From an uncultured Flavobacteriales bacterium (lineage in GTDB: Bacteria > Bacteroidota > Bacteroidia > Flavobacteriales > BACL11), in contig CALSUJ010000001.1 in assembly GCA_943789505.1 (NCBI GenBank), positions 496,001-560,000 on the forward strand: DNA of 64,000 nucleotides, in the 5' to 3' direction. Shown here in pieces: positions 39,101 through 47,000 of the stretch (within the stretch, counting starts at the first letter, position 1; each line of letters begins with the position of its first letter). A program made the position numbers and the translations under genes. The notes under the pieces are model-generated. The model searched no databases, had not been told where the DNA came from, and worked only from the letters and a program-made list of their open reading frames with translations.

Positions 39101-39631
39101 GCTACCTTTACTTGGGATGCTTCAAATGGAGCTTATAGCTTTGTTAGATTACAAGCACGAGTAGATACTGTTGGTTCTTCATTCTTTAATATTGGAGGTG
39201 TAGGAGTAAATTATGGTTCATTCACTAAGAACAAGAATGGATTAGTTCCAGGAGAGTCTTATAGAGCTAAATCACGTACATGGTGTGATCCAAATGGAGG
39301 TGCTTATAAAGCCCCATCATGGACTTCATTTATTTACTGGACACAACCAACTTCTATTAGATTAGAGGGAGGTAGTGCAATTGCTAACTTAACTGTTTAT
39401 CCTAACCCGTCAAGAGATGTGTTTAATGTAAGTTTCACATCAGAAGATACTCAAGACTTAAAAGTTAGAATTCTAAATGTAATAGGAGAGGAGCTTATAA
39501 ATGAAAACTTAGAACAGTTCATTGGTGAGTATACTAAGCAGATAAACCTAAGTGAAAATGCTAAAGGAATTTATTTCTTGGAAATAGAAACTAATGATGG
39601 AATTATTAATAAGAAACTAATCCTTCAATAA
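36125..39631 (+). CDS. Giant T9SS-secreted metzincin protease with SprB and GCTD repeats
   Basis: 1168 residues, signal peptide MQKLIFTFFLTLGMLQLSA. The peptidase domain has zinc motif HEIGHNIGSHH (H332) and Met-turn IMSYC near 375, an M12-like metzincin. Then come cysteine motifs GCTD-x2-A-x-NY-x3-A-x2-DDGSC near 415, 600, 777, 803 and 829, a beta-sandwich (CFDLSGLTNPSLSFYYNMY) near 520, and SprB-like repeats near 635-770 (NVSCNGANDGSGTVAVSGG). From 829 on it carries the 975-bp block shared with two other genes: a fibronectin-III-like region and a type A sorting domain (LTVYPNPSRDVFNVSF, ending KKLILQ). Likely a surface or secreted protease. Confidence 0.88.
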   Translation: MQKLIFTFFLTLGMLQLSAQENVFSYTMTKNIITENEENTKAFDVNRVLLNQIISENSNEFFFKIPLIDEGFLNVNMKQFSVLNPKHNLIIESANGKVKEDYIPDFQSYYILHEGKSIGTFLFFENSIVISYKHNNRQFELNKIDNEFLLFDVNDCLIENTFSCKVEEKMEQINIEENFPESSVMTTKCLELAIEIDQYTRNTFSSNVSTTNWAHAIIAGVNQVYFNEVNLNVSIVTTIIWETTDPYAYYISDASNMLGALRNHWTANNSSISRDLVHLLTKRSNTGTGGIAYLDVLCNNSWGYGFSASLNNTTNFNFPNPPYTWNLMVCSHEIGHNIGSHHTHWCGWPGGAIDNCTDVEGGCPNNPVAQIGTIMSYCHTTSSGSLIDFHSIVISNALIPEINGASCLTMCAFYGCTDPNALNYDPNVTIDDGSCIYCTTTLPFSEGFNNGIGSWTNTGSAGNWSLNSGGTPSNSTGPSNGNSGAGNYMYVESSSPNYPNVGPFSLTSECFDLSGLTNPSLSFYYNMYGAAMGTLNVYSNSSLVWSLSGNQGQGWNLVQIPLTSAGNTLIIEFEGTTGSSYTSDIAIDDINIIGLQQVNGCTDANAINYNSNATFDDGSCIYPLAVTIIGDNVSCNGANDGSGTVAVSGGQTPFTYSWNTGQTTSFINNLSPGTYTLTVTDASGQTQTNSFTVLEPLPLSLSFIITNESAAGSNDGAIDLTVSGGFAPYVYFWNTSPTQTTEDISGLLAGNYIVFVGYDSWLCFVADTVTVNVIISGCIDSTALNYDPTANVDDGSCVYCVYGCTDSTAVNYAALATCDDGTCIASVYGCTDATACNYYAGANVDDGSCEWTSCIGGICSNDPISGLGVTDVIQNRATFTFDDMNTYDASGAQICRVDQLRIQYKELGTSSWSQKNMGSPTGYDPITGICNSTTNTAKLVLGLTSATTYEWRMKVWYCGVGNSGWVSGPNFTTLGDCPNVGNLTVTSPTTTKATFTWDASNGAYSFVRLQARVDTVGSSFFNIGGVGVNYGSFTKNKNGLVPGESYRAKSRTWCDPNGGAYKAPSWTSFIYWTQPTSIRLEGGSAIANLTVYPNPSRDVFNVSFTSEDTQDLKVRILNVIGEELINENLEQFIGEYTKQINLSENAKGIYFLEIETNDGIINKKLILQ
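38657..39631 (+). repeat. 975-bp 3' block, copy 1
   Basis: A block coding for the last 325 residues (from DDGSCEW to the stop) is nearly identical at DNA level to 48389-49363 and 59839-60813, all exactly 975 bp. Copies differ at scattered bases, most of them in the sorting domain. It encodes a Cys-rich linker, two fibronectin-III-like units and the T9SS domain. Confidence 0.92.
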
Positions 39632-39637
39632 ATTATA

Positions 39638-39668
39638 AGAGAGCAGGTTTTAAAGCCTGCTCTTTTTT
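39638..39668 (+). terminator. Rho-independent terminator
   Basis: AGAGCAGG (39640-39647) and CCTGCTCT (39656-39663) pair around an 8-nt loop, with T6 following. The same terminator, with flanks, occurs after the giant gene ending at 49363. Confidence 0.88.
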
Positions 39669-39669
39669 A

Positions 39670-39818
39670 TTTTATAAAATAAGAGATTACTCAGATAATC
39701 AAATAAATTTATTAAATTTGGTTTAGTAGATTGGTTAGCGGTGCAAAAAGTGGTGCAAATTTTGGTTTTAAAGCTTACTGTAATCTAGTGAAAAGGGTGG
39801 AGGTTGTAATTCTGCTAC
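39670..39818 (+). repeat. 149-bp intergenic repeat, copy A
   Basis: First of eight direct copies. It opens with the palindrome TTTTATAAAA, then AAGAGATTACTCAGATAATC, a TAAATTTG (-7-like) at 39713-39720, the core TTGGTTAGCGGTGCAAAAAG and TGGTGCAAATTTTGG, TAATCTAGTG, and ends GTTGTAATTCTGCTAC. TAGATTG in the left part can pair with TAATCTA in the right. Confidence 0.92.
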
Positions 39819-39864
39819 TTGGATTTCCCCTTAGTCTATTTAAAATTTTTAGAAAATTATTGCC

Positions 39865-39872
39865 TAAATTTG
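39865..39872 (+). promoter_or_regulatory. TAnnTTTG -7 element, 4 nt before the start codon
   Basis: TAAATTTG ends 4 nt before ATG 39877, a spacing that would place the transcript start at the start codon. Confidence 0.5.
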
Positions 39873-39876
39873 CTTC

Positions 39877-40203
39877 ATGAAAAAAACATTTTTAATTCTA
39901 ATACTTTGTATTTCTTTTTTAGCCTGTGAGCGATCGATAAATCTGCCTGCTCCTTTCGATCCTTGTAACACAGTTACAGGTCTTTGTGAGATAACAGGAA
40001 TAATTCAAAAACAAGGAGTGACGTCTTATCAGTATGGTACACATATAATTTCGGAATATGCCTTAAGAAGTAATTCTGTAATTTTAGATGATTTTATTAA
40101 TTATAATGCAACAATTATAGGTTATCGGATCGAAGGGTATCCAATTGATGGGGGTCCAGTTTATATAGAAGTTACTGATATTGTATGCGATGTAATGGAT
40201 TAG
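39877..40203 (+). CDS. Small lipoprotein of unknown function
   Basis: 108 residues. MKKTFLILILCISFLACERS has a lipobox (LAC), so the protein is probably lipid-anchored in the envelope. The rest is short and beta-rich with three more cysteines (PCNTVTGLCE and IVCDVMD), which may form a disulfide. I do not recognise a family. It lies 58 bp after repeat copy A and is followed by a double-hairpin repeat. A -7 element sits 4 nt before the ATG. Confidence 0.7.
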   Translation: MKKTFLILILCISFLACERSINLPAPFDPCNTVTGLCEITGIIQKQGVTSYQYGTHIISEYALRSNSVILDDFINYNATIIGYRIEGYPIDGGPVYIEVTDIVCDVMD

Positions 40204-40227
40204 TGAGAAGTGTAATTCTGGAATAAA

Positions 40228-40300
40228 TAAAAACCCGCTCAATTGAGTGGGTTTATTTTTGTTGGATCTCTTGGTCCTAATTTCGAACTTTTTTATAAAA
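40228..40300 (+). repeat. Double-hairpin repeat, copy 1
   Basis: Hairpin 1: AAACCCGCTCAA/TTGAGTGGGTTT (40231-40254), followed by T-rich sequence, works as a terminator for the lipoprotein gene. Hairpin 2: GGATC-TCTT-GGTCC (40264-40277). A conserved trailer, TAATTTCGAACTTTTTTA, follows. Two more copies are near 50.1 and 51.3 kb. Confidence 0.8.
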
Positions 40301-40308
40301 TTATTAAG

Positions 40309-40316
40309 TAAGTTTG
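40309..40316 (+). promoter_or_regulatory. TAnnTTTG -7 element, 4 nt before the start codon
   Basis: TAAGTTTG ends 4 nt before ATG 40321, again predicting a nearly leaderless transcript. Confidence 0.5.
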
Positions 40317-40320
40317 TATA

Positions 40321-40998
40321 ATGAAACGACTAATACTATTTTTTTCTTTTCTTACAGTATTAGGTTTTAGTCAAACTTTAGAGATTGATGAAATTGAAGC
40401 GATCGATCAAGAGATTTATTCTAAAATAATTGAATTCTCTTATGGAGATCTTGATGGTGATAATAATAGTGAATTAATGCTAATTCTAAATCGTTTTGAC
40501 TCATCTGAATATAATATCCCAAGAGACCTTGTTATTTTAAAAATGGATGATTCAAAATGGTATGTATGGAAGAAATCAAGTGCTACTATTTTAGGCTCAG
40601 ATGAAGGAGGGGTAAGGGGAGATCCCTTTCAATGGGCTTATATAGATAGTAATAAGATTTACATTTCTCATGCTGGAGGAAGTAGATGGAGATGGTCTGA
40701 AGATTACATTTATAGTTTTAAGCAAGATACATTTCTACTTAACTCATATTATTCTTATTGGGGAGCATTTTGTGAAAACAAAATTGAAGTTGATTTCAAT
40801 CTTGTATCAGGTAATATAAATTACACTATAGATATTGAAGAGTGTCCTGAGGGTTTTGGTAATAATAATCATTTATTAGATTCACTTCCAATTACAGAAA
40901 ATTTTTTATATATGGATTTGAGAATTGATTTATTTAATACAAATAGACAGATTTTAAAGATTATTACACCATTAAATAATACGTTTTCAATTCCATAA
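40321..40998 (+). CDS. Secreted protein of unknown function with a Ca-loop-like motif
   Basis: 225 residues with signal peptide MKRLILFFSFLTVLGFSQ. Near residue 44 the segment GDLDGDNNSELMLIL resembles the Asp-rich calcium loop of FG-GAP/VCBS-type units (DxDGDxxxEL). Later parts are aromatic and beta-rich (YISHAGGSRWRWSEDYIY). No sorting tail is present, so it may be periplasmic. I do not recognise a family. It follows the double-hairpin repeat and precedes 149-bp repeat copy B. Confidence 0.65.
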   Translation: MKRLILFFSFLTVLGFSQTLEIDEIEAIDQEIYSKIIEFSYGDLDGDNNSELMLILNRFDSSEYNIPRDLVILKMDDSKWYVWKKSSATILGSDEGGVRGDPFQWAYIDSNKIYISHAGGSRWRWSEDYIYSFKQDTFLLNSYYSYWGAFCENKIEVDFNLVSGNINYTIDIEECPEGFGNNNHLLDSLPITENFLYMDLRIDLFNTNRQILKIITPLNNTFSIP

Positions 40999-41073
40999 AG
41001 GATTTTTGATAACTTAAGAAATATATTTTTTTTATTTTGGTAGCCCTTAAGTTTATAGAGTTAAGATTTAATA

Positions 41074-41222
41074 TTTTAAAAAATAAGAGATTACTCAGAT
41101 AATTGAATAAATTTCTTAAGTTTGATTTTGTAGATTGGTTAGCGGTGCAAAATGTGGTACAAATTTTAGTTTTAAAGCTTGCTGTAATCTAGTGAAAAGG
41201 GTAGAGGTTGTAATCCTGCTAC
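41074..41222 (+). repeat. 149-bp intergenic repeat, copy B
   Basis: Same layout as copy A: TTTTAAAAAA, AAGAGATTACTCAGATAATT, TAAGTTTG (41117-41124), core TTGGTTAGCGGTGCAAAATG with TGGTACAAATTTTAG, and the end GTTGTAATCCTGCTAC. It lies 75 bp after the unknown secreted gene and 51 bp before the chitinase ATG. Confidence 0.92.
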
Positions 41223-41273
41223 CCAGTTTTTTTTATTTTTAAAATTCCCATAAATTTTGAGTATTATTGTAGT

Positions 41274-42644
41274 ATGAAAAAAATTATATTAATTAGCATT
41301 CTCTTATTAATAATATCTAAACTTTCTTTAGCACAGATGCCATGTAAAGAAGTAGTTGGTTACTACCCTAATTGGCAATGGTATGATAGAAATAAATTAG
41401 TTGAACCACAAAGTATTGATTATTCAAAATATACAATTATTAATTATGCTTTTATGAATCCTGAATTAGACGGTTCTATTTCTTTAACAGATTCTTGGGC
41501 AGATGAACAACTACTCCTTGGAGAAAACGATTGGCAAAATGGAGGATACTTACCTAATACTTCTCTTATTGATCTTGCTCATAATAATGGTGTAAAAGTA
41601 TTGCCATCAATTGGTGGATGGACACTTTCTTCCAATTTTCCTTCAATTGCATCTGATGCTACTAAAAGAAATACTTTTGCCCAATCCTGTGTCTCTCTAA
41701 TTCAAACTTATAATTTTGATGGGATAGATTTAGATTGGGAATACCCTGGTTATGCTCCACATGGTGGAACTCCTCAAGATAAATCAAATTTTAACCTTTT
41801 ATTACAAGAAGTTAGAACTGCTATAGATAATTATGGGCAATCAATTGGAAAAACTATGCTTTTAACTGCAGCAGTTGGAGCTGGTGTAGATAAAATGAAT
41901 AATGTAGACTGGCCAGTTGTAAGTCAATATCTTGATATTATTAATTTAATGTCTTATGATTTTTTTGGAGCTTTTGATTCCGAAACAAATCATAATTCAC
42001 CACTTTATCAACCGGCACAAGGAAATCCAGGATTTAATCTTGATTCTGCAGTCACAAAATTAACTTCTCAGTTTGGTGTAAATCCTAATCAGATTACCGT
42101 AGGAGTTGCTTTTTATGGCAGATCAAGTAAGACAGTTGGTCCTGCAGGTTTATTTGTATCAACAACTGGATCCTCAGACAATATAACATATTCAATCGAT
42201 GATGGTACCCCCCTCTATTATAATGTTTTAAATAAGATGAGTTTATTTACTAAACATTGGGATAATTTAGCTAAAGTTCCTTATTTGACTGGTACAGGAG
42301 GATTACAGACATTTGTGTCATATGATGATGAAAATTCCATTGGTGAGAAAGCTCAATATATTGTAGACAATAATTTGAGAGGGGCTATTATTTGGGAAAT
42401 AACAGGTGATTATATTGAAACATTTTCAAATTCTGGTGTAATTGCCGGAACTCCTTTAGCTGATACACTAAACATTGTATTTTGTAATACAATTCCTACT
42501 TCTACATCAGTAAGTTCTATTCAATCTAATAAGAAACTTCTTAAAGTAACAGACCTCTTAGGAAGAGAAACAAAACAAGCAAATCAACCTCTCTTTTACA
42601 TCTATGATGATGGAACGGTGGAGAAAAGAATAGTTATAGAATAA
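41274..42644 (+). CDS. Secreted GH18 chitinase
   Basis: 456 residues, signal peptide MKKIILISILLLIISKLSLA. The GH18 barrel opens with VVGYYPNWQWYDR, has SIGGWTLSSNF near residue 113 and the catalytic FDGIDLDWEYPG (DxxDxDxE) near 145, plus the product-side segments LMSYDFFG near 225 and GVAFYGRSS near 278. It cleaves chitin or chito-oligosaccharides. The tail is not the classic sorting domain but VTDLLGRE, PLFYIYDDGT, KRIVIE, shared with the esterase at 26304 and mini-protein at 52063. Flanked on both sides by 149-bp repeats; copy C starts 3 bp after the stop. Confidence 0.93.
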   Translation: MKKIILISILLLIISKLSLAQMPCKEVVGYYPNWQWYDRNKLVEPQSIDYSKYTIINYAFMNPELDGSISLTDSWADEQLLLGENDWQNGGYLPNTSLIDLAHNNGVKVLPSIGGWTLSSNFPSIASDATKRNTFAQSCVSLIQTYNFDGIDLDWEYPGYAPHGGTPQDKSNFNLLLQEVRTAIDNYGQSIGKTMLLTAAVGAGVDKMNNVDWPVVSQYLDIINLMSYDFFGAFDSETNHNSPLYQPAQGNPGFNLDSAVTKLTSQFGVNPNQITVGVAFYGRSSKTVGPAGLFVSTTGSSDNITYSIDDGTPLYYNVLNKMSLFTKHWDNLAKVPYLTGTGGLQTFVSYDDENSIGEKAQYIVDNNLRGAIIWEITGDYIETFSNSGVIAGTPLADTLNIVFCNTIPTSTSVSSIQSNKKLLKVTDLLGRETKQANQPLFYIYDDGTVEKRIVIE

Positions 42645-42647
42645 TTA

Positions 42648-42796
42648 TTTTATAAAATAAGAGATTACTCAGATAATCAAATAAATTTCTTAAGTTTGTT
42701 TTAGTAGATTGGTTAGCGGTGCAAAAAGTGGTGCAAATTTTAGTTTTAGAGCTTACTGTAATCTAGTGAAATAAGTGTTGGTTGTAATCCTGCTAC
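42648..42796 (+). repeat. 149-bp intergenic repeat, copy C
   Basis: Starts 3 bp after the chitinase stop with TTTTATAAAA and ends GTTGTAATCCTGCTAC at 42796. It contains TAAGTTTG and the core TTGGTTAGCGGTGCAAAAAG. The 1290-bp block shared with the second giant gene begins at the next base. Confidence 0.93.
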
Positions 42797-44086
42797 ATTT
42801 TATTTTGTTACTGTTAATTTAAGATTTAATGTATCAAGTATGTAGCAATAAATAAACTAATAATTATTAAATTTGTAATAATTACATGATTCGTTACAAC
42901 TAATATTTTTAATTTAAATACTATTATGAAAACAACTTTACAATCAGTTTTTACAATTGCTCTTTTAAGTTTAGGGCTTACAGTAAGTGCGCAAACTAGA
43001 TATCTAGATGATGTCTTTTCAGCAGTAATAGTTACTAGTGACGTGACTTATGCTACAAATATTAGCATATTTCCTATGCTACAAGGCCTAGCTCCAGGTC
43101 CACAAGATATAAAATGTGACATCTATGAGCCAACAGGAGATAGTTTAACAAATAGACCTGTAATTATTTTAGTACATACAGGTAGTTATTTACCTCCAGT
43201 GCTTAATGGAAAACCAACAGGATCTAAATCAGATTTATCAATAGTTGAACAATGTACCAGATGGGCAAAAAAGGGATATGTTGCAGTTGCTATGGATTAT
43301 CGTTTAGGATGGAATCCAACATCAACAGATCAAAATGTAAGAACTTCAACTTTATTGCAAGCAGCATATAGAGGAATACAAGATGCTAAAGCAATGGTTA
43401 GGTATTTGAGAATGACTGAAGACAATGGAAATCCTTATGGTATTGATGAATCAAAAATTGTATTAGGAGGACAAGGTACAGGTGGATACATTTCATTAGG
43501 TTATGCTACCCTTGATGATGTAAATGAATTGTATTTACCAAAGTTTTTAGATTTTACTGACCCTACAAATCCTACTCCTTATGTTTATCCACCATTTTTT
43601 GGAAATCCAGATGGAACAGATTCTGCGTGGATACCAGCTGCATCCTCTCCAACTGGTCAAACTGAATTGTGGAATATCCCTAACAATCCTTCTTATAGTA
43701 ATGATGTAAATATGGTGTTTAATATAAGTGGAGCACTTGCTGATATTTCATGGCTAGAAGCTGGTGAAGTTCCTATGGTATCTTTTCATTGTGAAAATGA
43801 TCCATACGTCCCTATTGATACGGGTGATGTAATTGTTCAGACAACAGGTGATTTTGTTGTTGAAGTTATGGGAAGTAGAGTAGTGCAACATTATGCTAAC
43901 CAATATTCAAATAATGATCCTTTTGCACTAGCTGGAATTTCTGATGTTTATACTACAGCTGCTAATTCAAATAATGGTGGATTAGAAGGTTTAAATGTAT
44001 TTATAACACCACCGCCTTCAACTACACCTAATGCGTTTGGTGAGTTAGCAGAAGAGCAAGGTTCTCCTTGGGATTGGTGGGATAAT
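42797..44086 (+). repeat. 1290-bp 5' block, copy 1 (leader plus N-terminus of giant gene)
   Basis: Collinear without gaps with 53966-55255 (offset 11169 bp throughout). I found only two differences, both in the 129-bp untranslated leader (just after TTTG near 42876 and near 42908); the 387-codon part appears identical. The leader holds a TAAATTTG element at 42868-42875, 50 nt before the ATG. Identity stops abruptly after GATAAT in the codons for WWDN. Confidence 0.9.
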
Positions 44087-47000
44087 ACAGCATATGGAAT
44101 ACAAGCACAAGCTGTAAATGGTATCCCCGGAATAACTAGTCCAGCTTTTTTTGCAGCAAATGCAATTTTAGGTAATCCTAATATGTCAGCTGCAAACGGA
44201 AATTTATATTTAGACACAATTCAAGGTTACTTAAATCCAAGAATGTATGAGGTATTAAATTTTGGATATGTGACTTCTGGTTGTACTGACTCCTCAGCAT
44301 TAAATTATAATTATCTTGCTAATTTAGATGATGGAACTTGTTGTTATTTAAACCAAGATCCAGCATCCGCACAAGAAATATTTGATATTAATGGTATTAG
44401 CACCATGGTCGGTCCTAAATCGTTTATGTGGGATCTTTCTAGCCCACAATTTGAAGTGCCAAAAGGAGGAGGTAAACATTCGATCTTTGCACATGAATAT
44501 TGGTTTGGTGGAGTTGATGATGGTGGTCAATTAAGGGTAGCAGCACAAACGTATAAACAAGGTGGTAGTGATTTTTGGGCTGGCCCGAAGGGAGCTACTT
44601 CTTGTGACTCTATTTGGGATAGAGTATGGAAAATAAATAAAACAGATGTGGATGATCACATTATAAATTTTAACAGCTCTAACTATAGTATGCTTGATGT
44701 AATTGAGAATTGGCCAGCTCATGGTGATACTACAATAGGTCAAGCGTTCTATTTAGCTCCTTTTGTTGATGCCAATGCCAATAATATATACGATCCCTTT
44801 CAAGGCGATTATCCTGACATAAAGGGAGATCAAGCATTATATATTATTAGAAATGATGTTGGAAATTTACATTCAGAAACTGGAGCAGAACAAATGGGAA
44901 TAGAGCAGCATTTAATGTTTTATGGATATAAGTGCGATGATAATTTAGCTATTAACAATTCTCTATTTGTTAATATGAAGATATATAATAGGGGGCCTAA
45001 TACATTAAATGATTTTTATGCAGGAACATGGTTAGATCCTGATTTAGGATTCTATTTGGATGATTATGTGGGTTGTAATGTTGAGAAAGATTTAGGCTAT
45101 GTTTATAATGGAGATAATATGGATGAGGGACCTGCAGGCTATGGTATTAATCCTCCTGCGCAGGGATTGGTATATTTAAATCAATCTATGTCTAAATTTG
45201 TATATTATAATAATGATGCTACTGTCCAAGGAAATCCAAATGGAGGTGCAGATATCTATAACTACTTAAGAGGTATTTGGAGAGATAATGTTCCTATGAC
45301 TTTTGGAGGAGATGGCCATGGTGCTGGTTCAGGTTCAACAACCATCCAATCTAACTATATGTTTCCTGGAAATACAGACCCTGCTTTTACTGGACAGTCA
45401 TGGACAGAACAAACAGCAGGTAACATTCCGGCAGATAGAAGATTTCTTATGTCAGCAGGGCCTATTGATTTAAACACTGGAGATGTATTTAGTTTGGATT
45501 ATGCATTTGTTTTTGCTCGTGATTATGATACTTCTGGAACAAATAACTCTGTTGCTTTACTGTTTGATTATGTCGATTATGTAAAAGATTTTTATCAAAA
45601 TAATACTTTAGTAGCTTGTAATTGTACGGACTCTACTGCAGTTATTGATTCTACTGTAATGGTATGTAATTTTTCAGGATGTATGGATTCTCTGGCTTAT
45701 AACTACAGTTCTTATGCTATTCAAGATGATGGTAGTTGTTGTTATTTATCTTCCTGTACAGATCCATTAGCATTTAATTATGATCCTCTTGCTTGCTATG
45801 ATGACAACTCTTGTGAATATATTGGATTAGAATTAACTCGTTTAGAGGGAACGGGAAATGGTAGCAACTTTTTAAATTTTAAAGAAGAAACTATAAATCA
45901 AATTCTGAATAATATAGACCATAGGTCATTATATCCTATCTATGAATCTGGAAAGAGCCCTATTGATATTAGAATAACTAATCAACCTTCTATAACAGGA
46001 GAATTTACGATTGCACTAGAAGATCCAGTATTAACTAATCAAGGCTTAATTACTTCTTATAATCAATGGTCTATCTATGATTCTTTAGGGACAGTAGTTG
46101 ATTCCTCAAATAATGGGATTGATATAAATTCGATTAATCACATTTCATCATTAGGAATAGCTTTTCAAATTAAACAAGCTCTTAACCCAGGGGAAGATCC
46201 TTTTGTTACTTCTGGTTTATATGGTTTTACTACACCGTCAAATAATGGATTAATTTCTAGTTCTATTGAATTTGAGAATATAAACGACAAATGGTTAACA
46301 GGTTTAGCAGATAGAGATGATGATGGTTCATCTTGGGGTTGGGGGCTAAACTGGATAAGATCAGGATCCCATACTAATGATGATATAAGTACTTTAAGTG
46401 ATTATAATCAGATAGATGACCCTAATGGTGCTTTTGAAGGAGCTGTATTGCAATCAAATGTAGTTCCCTTTTTTGGTGGCACACAATTTAATGGAGGTAC
46501 TTGGGCTCCTTATCGTTTTGCATCTAATTTTTATGACGGGCCTGGGTTGAATAATTCAATAACAAATCAATCTAAACTAATTAATTTGAATTCTGTAGAC
46601 ATAGTATTTACTAATGATACTTCAAAATGGACAAGAGCATGTGTTGTAGAAGCGCAGGATTACCAAATACTTTCTATAGGTCAGCAGGAAAAAATGGGAC
46701 TAAGAAAATCACCTTCAGTGGGTAAAGATGGACAGCCAGATGCTAGCGGAACTATAGGTATGGGTTGGTTTCCAGGTTATGCTATTGATATTGAAACTGG
46801 TGAAAGGTTGAACATTATTTTTGCTGAAGATTCATGGCAAACTTCTGAAAATGGATCAGATATGATCTGGAATCCAACAGCTAATATTGCTACAGATTCC
46901 ATTCCTAATTTTGATCCAAATGCTCCTATTGGACAACAATTTAGTGGGGGTAATTATTTGTTTGGTGGAAAACATTTTGTTTATGTAGTTAATGGTAAAT

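Noticed and set aside
39729-39818. tRNA-derived element (D-arm-like TTGGTTAGCGG and T-arm-like GGTTGTAATCC)
   Set aside because: No acceptor stem of seven pairs, no anticodon arm at the right distance and no TTCRANY loop; resemblance is local.
43948-44743. Minus-strand ORFs of 60-89 codons inside giant gene 1
   Set aside because: Antisense shadows of coding sequence; no signal peptide, motif or promoter support.
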